A DNA stretch of 64,000 nucleotides from Tetracladium setigerum (taxonomy: Eukaryota > Ascomycota > Leotiomycetes > Helotiales), in NCBI GenBank assembly GCA_031472005.1, contig PZJY01000012.1, positions 2,170,001-2,234,000 of the forward strand, read 5' to 3'. The notes under the pieces are model-generated. The model was given only the letters and a program-made list of their open reading frames with translations. It was not told where the DNA came from and did not search any database. Below are positions 10,921-21,510 of this stretch, one piece after another. Position numbers and translations under genes: made by a program. Each line of letters opens with the position of its first letter. Position 1 is the first letter of the stretch.

Positions 10921-12744
10921 TCAATCCAACATTGGCACATCGAGATCCATCTGTTCAGAAAAGTCGCCTGGCTTGTAATTCTCCGATTCAACTTCAAGAT
11001 CAAGTCTGATTGGATCATAGAAATTACCACGTCTCTCCCCAACAGCTTCATCCAAGGCTGCTTGATGGAATTCCTTCTCGTTGGGAAAGATGGTATAACG
11101 GCAGCGCTTGTTCTCGTGCCATCCGTAAGGATTTTCCGCAGTGGGAGTTTTTGCATGCAGGCGCTTTTTCATCTGTTCATCGGATGCCCAAACATCGCTG
11201 AACCGAGACAGATATAATTCTTCGATCTCTTGGCCTGGTTCGAGCTTGGTGCCTTTGTATGCTCCATCCACGCGGCGAAGTTTTGCTCCAGAGGCTTTTC
11301 TGAATTCAATCTCTCCAGCGATATCTTCTTCCGCAGCTGTAAACTTTCGCTTGAGAGTGCCTGGGTTGTCAGCGTTGATAGATGCCGTCTTGGAAGATTC
11401 GCCAATCGATTTGTCCTGTAGCAGTCTCTTTGCCTTCTTGTCTGATGCCTTCTTCACTGCGATTTGAAGTTCATATTCATCGGCATCTTCTGCACTGGCG
11501 ATGCTGGAAGTATCACTGTCAACTTCCGCATCGTTTGTATCTGGGGCATGGCTATCATCATTGTCAGCGTTGTTGTCATCTTCATTCTCGCCCAGAATAC
11601 GGCCCGTCCACTGAGGAAGATGCTCCGCCGCCCATTCCCAGATCACTCGTCTTGTCTGTTTTGACCACGTCTGTTTGTACTGATTTGGCAGTTTTGGCTT
11701 GCCTATGAGGCTTAATGACTTGTTGAGACGTTCGCGTCGTCTCGAGGTCGCACTCAGGGACTTAGGCGTTGAGGGATCGATAGGACGAAGATAGTCGAGG
11801 TCGGCTACAAGAAGGTTTTTGTATGCAGCTTTTTGCTCTGCATTCCATGTTTGCCACTCTGGGATCGAAGAGAAGTCATCGTCATTCGCCATTGGTACAT
11901 CCTTTGCGATGGCTTTGCCCTTGCTCTTGGCTTTCTGGGCACGGCGTCTCTTTGATGCATCTGCGCTGTCAACATAGTCATCGTCGGAGTCGGAATCGTT
12001 CTCACCGTATGTATATTCGAAATTTCCCATTGCAGAACTTCCGATGGCATTCTTGCCCTTGAATACGCGGGTGGTAGAATCCTGGTTCTTCGGTCGATGA
12101 GCATTGTCAGCATAATCGTTGTCGTCGTTGTCCTGCTCATGTTCATCAGAGTCCAACATTGTTAGGTCGTAAGGATCATCACCGCCGTCATGGTCAATAT
12201 TTCCAGAAGGAGCAGCAGAGCTTGCCGAAACGCCAAAACTTCTTGTGCGTCTTGGATTGACACTGTTTGAAGCAGAACTTCCTGCTCCAACACCCTGCGA
12301 AACAGTAGTGTACAAAGGATTTGTCTGTGAAGCGGAAACACCTGCAAAAATACCTGAATTGCCAGAAGAAGCAGCAACAGCGTTTGCCGAAGGACCAGAA
12401 TTTCCAGATGCAAAAACACCTCCGGACGAAGAAGCGACAGAATTTCCCAAAGCACCAGCGTTGGCGACGACAGCTCCAGAACCTTGAATATGTCCAGTCC
12501 AAGCAGGAAAGTTATTTGCCGCCCAATCCCAGATTGCCTGGCGCGTTGCGGTTGACCAAGCCTGTCTGTCTTGTACTGGGAGCTTGGGGATGCTGTGCGC
12601 CACCAAAGAGTCGTTGAGTCGTCGTCTGCGATGTTCATTTGCTCCAGCCGTCAGGGATCTTCCTTTGCCTGAAGTATCTGTTGGGCGAATATAGTCAAGA
12701 TCGTGAGTGATCAACTCTGCCCAAGTGAGGTTTGCTTTCGACAT
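10921..12744 (-). CDS. Hypothetical acidic protein with a duplicated ~80-residue domain
   Basis: A single uninterrupted 607-codon frame starts at ATG 12744. Residues about 6-85 and about 310-390 are copies of one module: a helix ending in HDLDYIRPTD or ADLDYLRPID, a basic segment with RRRRLNDSL or RRRERLNKSL, then KLP, and a Trp-rich end (TRQAIWDWAANNFPAWTG, TRRVIWEWAAEHLPQWTG). Between and after them lie low-complexity stretches: Ala/Ser/Gly-rich, then Asp/Glu-rich, then a basic patch (KRRRAQKAKSKGK) that could be a nuclear signal. The C-terminal 120 residues look folded (RFSDVWASDEQMKKRLHAKT). I do not know the family. A nuclear DNA- or protein-binding role is only a guess from the charge pattern. 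Confidence 0.72.
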   Translation of the reverse strand: MSKANLTWAELITHDLDYIRPTDTSGKGRSLTAGANEHRRRRLNDSLVAHSIPKLPVQDRQAWSTATRQAIWDWAANNFPAWTGHIQGSGAVVANAGALGNSVASSSGGVFASGNSGPSANAVAASSGNSGIFAGVSASQTNPLYTTVSQGVGAGSSASNSVNPRRTRSFGVSASSAAPSGNIDHDGGDDPYDLTMLDSDEHEQDNDDNDYADNAHRPKNQDSTTRVFKGKNAIGSSAMGNFEYTYGENDSDSDDDYVDSADASKRRRAQKAKSKGKAIAKDVPMANDDDFSSIPEWQTWNAEQKAAYKNLLVADLDYLRPIDPSTPKSLSATSRRRERLNKSLSLIGKPKLPNQYKQTWSKQTRRVIWEWAAEHLPQWTGRILGENEDDNNADNDDSHAPDTNDAEVDSDTSSIASAEDADEYELQIAVKKASDKKAKRLLQDKSIGESSKTASINADNPGTLKRKFTAAEEDIAGEIEFRKASGAKLRRVDGAYKGTKLEPGQEIEELYLSRFSDVWASDEQMKKRLHAKTPTAENPYGWHENKRCRYTIFPNEKEFHQAALDEAVGERRGNFYDPIRLDLEVESENYKPGDFSEQMDLDVPMLD

Positions 12745-13841
12745 GGTGATTGGAGGTGTCGGATTATGGTGGTGCGATGATGTGTGTGTGAGGTGAGAGC
12801 GTGGGGCATTGAGGTTCTGTAAGGTGTCGTAGAGTTGTCGTGTTTGGAGGAGCTTGTGGATGCAAGAGGAGAGAAGGTGTGCATTGCGAGAAGAGGTAAA
12901 GGATTAAGTAGACCAGTGGAAGTGAATCTACACGATATATCGCCATGGCTACAGTAACTATGCTGTGTAAAATGGCCTTTATATGGTACAGCGCTATTGT
13001 TGCCCACCACACCTAACGGCTTTTCAGTGACCGCGGAGAAGAGAGTGAACATGAATTAATTTCGTGCCAACAAGCTAGAAGCAGGCATCGAAGGTATCTT
13101 GGATGTTAAAGAAGTTGTCGTGAAGAAGGGTGTGGTTGTGAAATTCGGATTGGATTACTGATGCTAGATGCGGTAATAGTAAAAGTGGACGAATGTTTGT
13201 AGTATTACTAGAACGAATATAAAAGCAATAGAAATGTAGATAATGTAATTTTTTTTTTTGGAACAGATAGATGTGTTAAGTATTGAACCGATGATGTGGG
13301 GAATACATCACATTACAGGATTGGAGGTGATTGCTCACCTAATCAAGCATAAGTCCTGTACATAACCAAGCAAGTAATTGTAAAACGGAAACAAAGGGTA
13401 ATTAAGCAAAAACAAGCGGATTGTAAGCAATAGACAATGCAGAAGCTACAAAGTGATGGTACAGAAGAAAGCTGCGAACAAAGCAAGCTAGATAATAGCC
13501 AAATAACCTTGACCGGGTGGTGTGCTCCTTGAGCTCTAGAGTAGCTGGTAATCAATATCGCAAAGGCAAAGGAAAAAGGTGTACTGATAGAGGAACGACA
13601 GCACATATCAGAACCCAATAACAGAGTTCTCTTACCAAGACATTAAGCAGCGCAGCCCGGAACCAGGCCAAAAAATGTACAGTTGATACCAAGCTAAAAC
13701 TACACCAATCCAAAGGCCGTCCCATCATTATGCCTTCGCCAAACGCCATTCCCAATCCGCTATATCAAACACTCAATGTGGTGGCAGCTTTCTCGGCAAT
13801 CCACTTCACCTACAACCTGCCCTTGAATCCAATTGTTGTAC
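12745..13841. other. Intergenic, upstream of the duplicated-domain gene
   Basis: About 1.1 kb. The right-hand part (13100-13800) is A/T-rich with a T9 run at 13250 and lies downstream of the phosphatase gene. The left-hand part, CA/CT-rich on the minus strand, is the likely promoter and leader of the gene starting at 12744. No supported gene. Confidence 0.45.
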
Positions 13842-15504
13842 TCAGTGTGGCAGATTTCTCGGCCTTCCGCCCTCAACAATGACCTGCTCATCGATGCGCT
13901 TCTTGGTGTCGCCATATTCAACTCGTTTGTACGTGGTGATTCTCGCTTCGTTCATGTCGAGGTCAAAAAATCTGATTCTTCTGTGATAACCACCATAGCC
14001 TCCATAACCCCCAAAGCCTGCCCCACCGGCATAGCACATCCAGATGCCTTCCTTGTGGATCAAATCATTTTCACTCTTTGAATGAGCACAATATTCGTTT
14101 GCGTGATCGTGTCCACAAGAAACCATTACCACGCCCGCTTTTACCAAAGCATCTCGAAACCCTGAGTTGAAAGCTGGTGCTGTCACACCCTCCCTCCATT
14201 CTCCTACTTTGGGATTGGAGGTATCCCTGTACTCAGGGAGGGGAATATGAATGAAGGCCAAGTCCATATGGATATGTGTGTATCCTTCATGGGCTTTCTT
14301 TCGATCCTTTGTGGTCTTCTCAAACCAATCAATTTGGTTCTTCTTTAACCAATCATAACCTTTGAAGTTGTGCTCATCTGGAGAGTATGCATGGGTGTCG
14401 AGTAGGTAAATCGTGAGTGCAGAATGCTTTGAGCTTCCACGAGCAAGCACCTCAACGACGTAATTTCCGACTCCATCGATATCTTCTGGTCCTGCTTCGG
14501 ATAGAGAGAAAGGCAGCGTCTCAATTAAAGCCATCTGGCCAGCTCGAGCGAGTGAGCCCTCATCGTCATGATTGCCAAAGATTGTGGCAAACGGGATCTT
14601 GCGTTTGATGAAAAGTTCGGCATATTTGAAGATGGCCTAGAGAGTCAGCAAATTCAAAAAATGAACGGAGCGAACATACACTTTGAGGATCCGGAGCAGT
14701 CTCTCCATTGACCTGATCTCCGCTTAAGACTACCAAATCGGGCTTCTCTTCATCGAGTAGCCTTCCCACAAATTCCAAAGTTCGTGTATCAGCCTCGCAA
14801 GGCGACCCATCATCAGGCATTGCATCTCTACAATGGCCAGTGCCAGTACTCAAATGAAGATCCGCAGCTTGCATTATCTTGAATTTCCCATTCTCCTTTA
14901 TCCTCGGTACAACCTTCGAGTGTCCTGCGTGTTTCCCCCTGCGTATTGACAATCGGGCCTCCTGTCCGTCCCCGCTATCCAAGAGCAAAGCCATTCTGAC
15001 CATTTCCCATCCAATCCTTGGATCAACCGCGTCCGAGCCATACAAGACGTCGACAGCTGTGATGGCCTTGTCATTATCACTGGCATGCCTTTTTGCGCTC
15101 CTCTTCAACCATAATCCAGCAGGTCTCTTCTCCCAGGTCTCAATTCCGGGTTCCTTGGTTGGTTCTAATCGCCCGACCTTGATGTCTACGATCACTCTAT
15201 CTTCTGGCAACAATTCCTCCTCCTTCTTGCGTTGTATGTGAACGTATGCGCTTGAAGTCCAACTCTTGCCTAGGTATAAATCCTTCTCTATCCGATGCCA
15301 AACCTCCGCATCGAGCTTGCAGCTGGAGAACACGTTTACTTTCGAGCATGATTTGACGGTGACGTCTATTATAACCAAACCTGGATGATGTGCAGGAAGG
15401 GCGTTGTGAAGTGAGGAAGGAAGAACTCGGTATCTATTGTCGAGCAAAAGGACGGAAACGCAGAGGATTGTTATGATAGCTCCAAGCTGGAGAGCCGTTC
15501 GCAC
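13842..15504 (-). CDS. DCR2: DCR2-like metallophosphoesterase
   Basis: Two exons (15504-14680 and 14636-13842; GTATGT donor, CTAG acceptor, phase 0) encode 539 aa. An N-terminal membrane anchor (ALQLGAIITILCVSVLLLD) precedes a lumenal or cytosolic region and a calcineurin-like phosphoesterase domain from about residue 210. Metal-site motifs are visible in order: MQAADLHLSTGTGHC, VVLSGDQVN, TIFGNHDDEG, HIPLPEY and SCGHDHANEYC. The length and motif set match the fungal DCR2/SIA1 phosphatases. Yeast Dcr2 dephosphorylates Sic1 and Ire1 and promotes G1 exit and termination of the unfolded-protein response; transfer of that role to this protein is inference. A Gly/Tyr-rich loop (GGAGFGGYGGYGGY) follows the last metal motif. 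Confidence 0.85.
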
Positions 15505-16126
15505 CTGTCTGCCAGTTAGTTGGGTCGCTCAAAATAGGAGAGGGGGCACATGCTATTCGTCTTGTCATGTTGGGCAACTCCAAGTGCTGGCGATTGATAC
15601 GAAACTTCGGGGAAGAAGGAGATGGTTTATGTCCATCCGGTTACGTGTCATGAGGACATCGCACAACCCGTAATCTAGCAAAGAAGGAACGAAGTGGCTG
15701 AAAGGAGGATTGGATTGTGCAGAATGTCGCAGAGTTTCTGGTGTCTTTCATCAAATCCTGGGGTTCGGCTCGGGACGTTTGAGAACCGATGCTAAACCAC
15801 GTGATGGCAATGACATTGAAGTGGAACACCTACCCTACTTTTACACTTCGCTACTACCTACCTAGGTATAGTAATCAGGAACAAAAATAGAACAATCGGA
15901 TAGCTTGCAGGTGGATGAAATCGATTACCCAGTTTTGTAGCAACTGGCCCAATCTTGGGGCTGAATAAGGTATTTGTCCTACGCCCTTAACACATCAGGA
16001 AACCCATCTATATCTTGTACACTATTTTACATCTACTATACAGCCGTCCTCAAAATGCCATCTTCCTCCAAATTCCTACAAATCCACCCCCGAGAGTTTT
16101 TGTTCCCACCTTTGGTCTACATATCG
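15505..16126. other. Intergenic between tandem minus-strand genes
   Basis: About 620 bp containing the promoter side of the phosphatase gene and the 3' side of the tRNA-methyltransferase-like gene. CCTACCTACCTAGG (15855-15868) is a simple local repeat. No gene was seen. Confidence 0.4.
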
Positions 16127-17359
16127 TCACCCAACGACCCTCTTCAGGCACAAGAGCATCAGATATCCCAGCCCCTCGGCTGCTCTCCCCTCCTCGGATG
16201 TTTCGCCTGTCTCTCCAAGAATCTGATTCTCTCCTTCCGAATCTGCCGCTCCAACAATCTCAGTTGGCTTTGTGGGTCCCCGTGGTTTGACTCTTTGTAC
16301 ATGCCACTCTCTTCCCCCGACACCAGCTGCTGGTCCAATCTCCACAGCATTGTCCAGGTGAAGACGCAATTTTTGAGTTTTCGAATATTCGTAGCACTCG
16401 AGAATTTGCGTAATACTTGGGCAGAACGCTATTAGGATCCCATTGGGCTTCAGAGCTTTGCTCACGATTTCCATGTTGGTATGAGTATCTGGGAGATCCA
16501 GAATAGCATGATTGAGAAATGGCTCTCCATTCGTTTCTGATAATCGCTTGGTGAGGTAGGCGTCAATACTTCCAACGTGGAAGTCAACATTTGGGTAGTA
16601 TATACCATCTCGGAAACCTTTTACCACTGTTTGTGCAAATTTCGAGTGTCGTTCGGAGATGTCGAGGGTGTGGACGACAGCTTTGCGTTCGGAAAGCCAT
16701 TCATTGTAGATCTCCAACTTGGCAGCATCGGGTTCTGCATCAACAGCTTCTACTATTTCTGGCGCACTTGTATTCGCGCCATGTATAGCCCGTGAAAGAA
16801 ACAAAGTCAATGCACCATGTCCTGTGCCAGCCTCGAAGATCTCAAACCTTTTCTCGTTTGCCTCGGGGACGGAAGGGTGGAGGTCAAGAAAAGACACAAT
16901 TAATTGGGCATCTTGGGGATATATCTAGAACATAAAGTCAGTGACCGCTAAAGGTTACGTAGCTACAGCACGCACTGGTGTTACGAGCCTTGGGCTATAG
17001 GTTGTATATTCTGCCAATGTTGGACGTGAAATCCGATATCGAATCCGCTTCTTGCTGGCCACGAACGGGTTCCCCAGACTCTGCCCAATTATGTCATTGT
17101 GGGATATGGAATCCCGTTGGATTGATAGCTTCTGGTCTAGCTTTAGCGGAGAGGTTAGGATGGGCTTGGTGGTGTTTGAGCTGGAGATATGCCGAAGGAG
17201 GACGATTTCGCCAGCTACGGACAGTGAGCAAGAAACTTTGTTTGGATGGAATGGAGGAAACATACCTTGCAGAGTATCACTTGAATAGCAACGACATTGG
17301 CACAAAGGTCTAGAGAACGTTGCATGGAATGCACGCGGTAAAGGTCGAAGGAATGGCAT
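16127..17359 (-). CDS. tRNA (adenine-58-N1)-methyltransferase catalytic-subunit-like protein, probably mitochondrial
   Basis: Best model: exons 17359-17266, 17214-16976 and 16924-16127, 376 aa. The first intron (51 nt, GTATGT...CGTAG) is a multiple of three and open, so an unspliced reading is also possible; splicing gives TLQAGEIVLLRH, the usual start of the TRM61 N-terminal domain. The N-terminus is Arg-rich (MPFLRPLPRAFHATF) like a mitochondrial presequence. The Rossmann core is clear: IYPQDAQLIVSFLDL, EAGTGHGALTLFLSRAIH (SAM-binding glycine motif), EAVDAEP, HAILDLPDTH and LKPNGILIAFCPSITQI. Family members methylate A58 in the T-loop of tRNA. A separate cytosolic Trm61 would be expected elsewhere in the genome. 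The C-terminal 60 residues are acidic and not family-like. Confidence 0.75.
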
Positions 17360-17593
17360 TTGAACAAAGGATGCAGCTATTACAACCGGAAAACGAAAAC
17401 CCCGGATTTCACATGTTCTCGGCTCAGGGAGCGGCCGCTTCTACAGAGCCTCAGTCTCCGTCTCACTCTCAGCGTGACCAGCTCTCTGGTCCCTCATCGC
17501 AACTTCAGCAGATATTCAAGTTTATTCGACGACCATATTCGACTTGCAGAAACAGAGCCTATTATAGTAAACCCATTCCCAACATCCTTCAAG
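17360..17593. promoter_or_regulatory. Short divergent promoter (tRNA methyltransferase / lipase)
   Basis: Only 234 bp separate the two start codons. The lipase side holds a pyrimidine-rich run (TCAGTCTCCGTCTCACTCTC) about 130 bp upstream of its ATG. The arrangement implies a shared regulatory region. Confidence 0.5.
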
Positions 17594-18615
17594 ATGCCAT
17601 CCGAACTCGAGGGAACACATGAAATAGCTGGTGTCTCACTTTATACAAAGACATGGCTGGTGAGACCCTCTCTTGATCTTCATATCGATGCAATGTATGC
17701 TCCATATCTCGGATCTCTCGCTGACAACTCCTTTAGCCAGATGGACCACCCGTTTGCAAACTCATCTTCATCCATGGCTTCAATGATCATTGTGGAAGAT
17801 ATTATGATCTCTTCCCCACACTGGCATCCCGCGGCATCGCAGTCTACTCATTCGATCAGAGAGGATGGGGCCAATCCGTAAAGACATCAGCAGACAGAGG
17901 AAAAACTGGTCCAACGCCTCTCGTCATCTCTGACACAGCAGACTTCATCAAATCCCAACTTCCATCCGACATTCCCGTATTTGTTATGGGTCACAGCATG
18001 GGAGGAGGACAGGTTCTGACATTAGCATCGGATGCCCAATATGAGGACCTCGTTAAACAGGTATCTGGATGGGTATTGGAGAGCCCTTTCATTGCCTTTC
18101 CCAAGGGATTCGCTCCGAACCCGGTCGAAGTATTCCTTGGAAAGATTGCAGCCCGAGTTTTACCTGCTATGCAACGATATTCTGCCCTACCAGCTGAAAC
18201 GGTCACGCGGGACCAAGAGGTTATCAAGAACATTGCAGAGGACAAATTACTTCACGGTTCAGGAACACTCGAAGGACTGTCTGGTATGTTGAACAGAGCC
18301 TCTGCACTTGGAGATGGAACCGCGAAGATCAGCCCGAGTGTTCATCGTCTTTGGCTTGGCCACGGATCTGCAGATCAAGGAACGAGTTATCCAGCCAGCA
18401 AGAGTTGGTTTGAAAAGCATGGAGAAAAGCCGAACTGGACGTTCAAGACGTATGAAGGTTGGAGTCATCAGTTGCATGCTGATTTGCCGGAGACCAGGCC
18501 TATTTTCGCAAAGGACGTGGGAGATTGGATTCTTGCCCAAGTTGCGGATTTGAAGGGAGAATCAAAGGCAGGAGCGCCAAAGGCAGAGTCGAAGGCTGTG
18601 GAATCGAAGCTTTAA
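17594..18615 (+). CDS. Monoacylglycerol-lipase-like alpha/beta hydrolase
   Basis: Two exons (17594-17659, 17737-18615) give 314 aa. The start is the ATG giving MPSELEGTHEIAGVSLYTKT, the usual beginning of Yju3/MGL-type proteins; in-frame upstream sequence is open but unlike the family. Motifs: IFIHGFNDHCGRYYDLFPT (oxyanion HG), SFDQRGWGQS, the nucleophile elbow VFVMGHSMGGGQ, the acid region LWLGHGSADQGTSY and a late His in YEGWSHQLHADLPE. This is the Hydrolase_4 subgroup that splits monoacylglycerols in lipid droplets and membranes. The C-terminal 20 residues are an Ala/Lys/Glu repeat tail (KAGAPKAESKAVESKL). Confidence 0.85.
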
Positions 18616-18671
18616 AGCATGCTCTACAACTTTCAGTCATAACGAAGCGAAGCGTCAGATACCAATTGCAT

Positions 18672-19541
18672 TTATGTAGCCTCTCCCTCTTTGACCTCAT
18701 CCTTTACCCTCCGATCCAAGATCTCGTCCACTATTCCCATTTCTAATGCCTCCTCTGCACTTAAAAACCTATCTCTCTCCATCAGCCTTTCAATATCTTC
18801 CAGGGTATGCTCCTTTGTCAAATGATTCTTGTATATCTCATTTAACTTCTTGCGCACTCGCAATATCTCCGTGGCATGAATGGCAATGTCACTTGCTTGT
18901 CCGAAATATCCTCCACTAGGCTGGTGAATCATAATGCTGCTATGAGGCAAGCAGAATCGTTTGCCCTTCTCGCCACCCGTCAAAAGTAAGGAGCCCATGG
19001 ATGCAGCTTGTCCCACACAAACTGTAGAGACCGGTGAACGGATGTAAGTCATGGTGTCGTAGATGGCCAGTCCTGCGGTAACACTACCACCTGGCGAGTT
19101 GATGTATAGGGTTATGGATTTCGAGGGGGCATCGGATTCGAGGAAGAGGAGTTGCGCAACGATAGAAGCGGACATGACATCGTCGACTGGGCCGTTTAGG
19201 CAGATGATTCGTTCCTGGGGTTGTCAGTTTTCAGGCATTGTAGAGGTTGAGGTGATGGTCATACTTGGAGTAATTTGGAAAAGATGTCAGCTATGACATG
19301 TTAGCAGACGCCATTGAGCCCCAACGACTGTATTTACATGTGCGATAGCCTCCTCCCTGGACAATTAGTACAAGCTCCGATGTTTGGCTGGGTTCTGGGA
19401 GCTCACAATTGTTTCTGTGATAAATGGCATTGGGATGAAGGATTTGGTCTCTGTCCTCATAGGAGCTGATGTTGCGAACGGTCTGGCTCCAGCAAAGAAG
19501 GCATTCCGAATTGGAGTCCGTAATAACCGTGAAGCCTGCAT
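18672..19541 (-). CDS. clpP: Mitochondrial ATP-dependent Clp protease proteolytic subunit
   Basis: Four exons: 19541-19407, 19356-19338 (only 19 nt), 19290-19265 (26 nt) and 19214-18672; 240 aa. The N-terminus MQASRLLRTPIRNAFF is a mitochondrial presequence. After it comes PMPFITETI-GGGYRTSDIFSKLLQERIICLNG, the ClpP entry sequence, assembled only when both micro-exons are spliced. The catalytic Ser lies in GQAASMGSLLL, the His in SIMIHQPSGG and the Asp in LMERDRFLSAEEA. ClpP forms a tetradecamer that degrades matrix proteins with ClpX. Many yeasts lack it, while filamentous ascomycetes keep it. Length and motifs match an active enzyme. It shares a 237-bp divergent promoter with a mitochondrial-type protein. 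Confidence 0.9.
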
Positions 19542-19778
19542 TTTGTTTTGAATCCTCGGGTTGTCTATCAGCGTCGTTGTGGACGGATTTTGGAGGTTGA
19601 TGCAAGCTCTCAGCGGGGAGACGCGATGGCCTCCCAAGCGCGACTGGCCTGCATGCTTCGGATTTTTACAAGCTCACAACCCGCCTCGAGTCCTCAAACA
19701 CAACATTACACACCACAACTCCGTTCATTATTTACAGCTTGTCAGCCTCTCCCTTGTCTAGAAGACCTGTAGTGTGGC
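19542..19778. promoter_or_regulatory. Divergent promoter between clpP and a mitochondrial-type gene
   Basis: There are 237 bp between the two ATGs. Both products look mitochondrial, so a shared regulatory region is plausible. No specific operator was recognised. Confidence 0.45.
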
Positions 19779-21062
19779 ATGATAAGATGCGAGATCTGCA
19801 GAGGTAGCAAAGCTGCTGGTCGGCTCCCCGCCGCTGCCAGAAGATTAAATTCTACAACCACCTCAAACTCACTGGCAAGCTCTCTGAATGACGATTCTTC
19901 CACCAATCCTTCATCAGATCCTTTGCCGACATCTACACATGAAGCTGTGCCGCCAATTGACCTAGAGTGGCCGGCAGACCCCTCCGCTCAATCCCCTTCA
20001 CGAACGGAACATGTTGCTTCAAACTACAAACCCTCTCCAAGGCCAAATCTACCACTCTCTCCGTTGATGGATCCCTCCTTCATCGAAGCTCGCTCAAGAC
20101 ATCATTTACCCAAGGCACTGCCAGTTCCAAAGAATCTCACACCATTCCAGAAGCAACTGCGCCAAAATCCATATGCTCTCGCTCTCGCGACGCCTGTGAG
20201 GGCGTGCAATGTGACTAAGACCACTCTGCCGAATTTCTTTCTGCAGGATTTTAGATTGCTGGCTCATCCGGAGACGGGGGAACCTTGGTGGATGCCGAGT
20301 CGGGTGGCAAGAAAAGGAACGAAGTTGATGGAGGCCGAACTCGAGGAGGGAGATAGGAATGGGTTAGAAGAGAGGGGAAGCATGGGAGAGAAAATTGAGC
20401 TGGATGGAAACAGATTGGCAGTGGTTGGAAATAGGGATGGGAAACCTGATCATTCTACATCTACGGATGGCAAACGCGACCTCGGTCGTTCGGTTTACAC
20501 GATTGCACGAAAGGAGTTCCTCCATGCGCTGTCCAACAAAAAGAAGACTGGCTTTGGCACCGACTTTCAGAAGCAGTTCATCGATGGGCAATTGCTCAGG
20601 AACGCCCCCAGCCGACAACTCGCTTCCCAAGCTCGATGGCGTGTCGACATTGACGAATTCCTTCTTGATCTTATGCGGCGAAGAGTCATTGAAGATTTGA
20701 CGAGCCTCTTGAAGGCGCAAAGAGGTTACATTGTTGGCTGCAAGAGTTGGGATGAAGCTATGAAAAAACCCCAAGTTGGAGCTTACCTTTGGAATGGCAG
20801 GGGAGGCGAGGATCCACCAGAATTTGCGACGTTGGATTTGGGAAGTACGAAAAAGAAGAAGATTCCAACCCACACCCTACGAGTGTTACTAGGTGTTCCG
20901 AAATTGGATGAGTTGAGGGCTCAATTTGACAATAAGATATTCGATAACGATATTTTGGCCCTGAAGCATCGAAGAAGGACAGTCGACGTAGAGATGATGC
21001 TGTGGAAGATTCAAGGCTATTTGGCTGAACATAAAGATACCCTGGGAGGCGATACAGAATGA
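19779..21062 (+). CDS. Conserved fungal protein with mitochondrial-type N-terminus
   Basis: Single exon, 427 aa, starting MIRCEICRGSKAAGRLPAAARRLNS, Arg/Ala-rich with almost no acidic residues, as in matrix presequences. A disordered Ser/Pro segment follows to about residue 95. A basic folded region then contains LTPFQKQLRQNPYALALATP, NFFLQDFRLLAHPETGEPWWMP, ARKEFLHALSNKKKTGFGTD, and at the C-terminus LRVLLGVPKLDELRAQFDN. The even, basic, globular character and the PYALALATPVR segment suggest a mitochondrial ribosome- or RNA-associated protein, but I cannot name the family. It is head-to-head with clpP. Confidence 0.7.
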   Translation: MIRCEICRGSKAAGRLPAAARRLNSTTTSNSLASSLNDDSSTNPSSDPLPTSTHEAVPPIDLEWPADPSAQSPSRTEHVASNYKPSPRPNLPLSPLMDPSFIEARSRHHLPKALPVPKNLTPFQKQLRQNPYALALATPVRACNVTKTTLPNFFLQDFRLLAHPETGEPWWMPSRVARKGTKLMEAELEEGDRNGLEERGSMGEKIELDGNRLAVVGNRDGKPDHSTSTDGKRDLGRSVYTIARKEFLHALSNKKKTGFGTDFQKQFIDGQLLRNAPSRQLASQARWRVDIDEFLLDLMRRRVIEDLTSLLKAQRGYIVGCKSWDEAMKKPQVGAYLWNGRGGEDPPEFATLDLGSTKKKKIPTHTLRVLLGVPKLDELRAQFDNKIFDNDILALKHRRRTVDVEMMLWKIQGYLAEHKDTLGGDTE

Positions 21063-21510
21063 AATTCTTGGGTTTCAAACATACTCTGGACGAACCACTC
21101 GTGACGCTATTCACTTGACCAGTCAAGTACTCATTTTGAATATCTTGGAACACCCTGGGCTTGAACTTCTTAGTTAAGGGATATGTTGCAATATCAACTG
21201 ATCTGTGTGCCACTTGGTTTCAACATCGCCTCAATCCACTCAGCAAATGATTCTTGCGAAAGGCACGGCTCACTATTGCGCCATTGAAGTGATTGTTAGA
21301 GCTCTGTAACTGATTGTTAATCAGTCCTGCTATTCTGGCGGTTCAATATGACGCCTTCCGAGCTCGGCATTTGCAGGAACTAACCCCTCTTTCGTTATCA
21401 ATGGCGTTCTTTTCAAGAACTTGATAAATGTCGACACGAACGACTTTATTTGATTTGGAAACCATTTAATCAACTTTTGTATCAACAAATTTTACATTTA
21501 CATTGCAAAT
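21063..21510. other. Intergenic, promoter of the SDR gene
   Basis: About 450 bp. The final 80 bp before the ATG are T/A-rich with TTTACATTTACATTGCAAAT. Nothing else was recognised. Confidence 0.4.
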
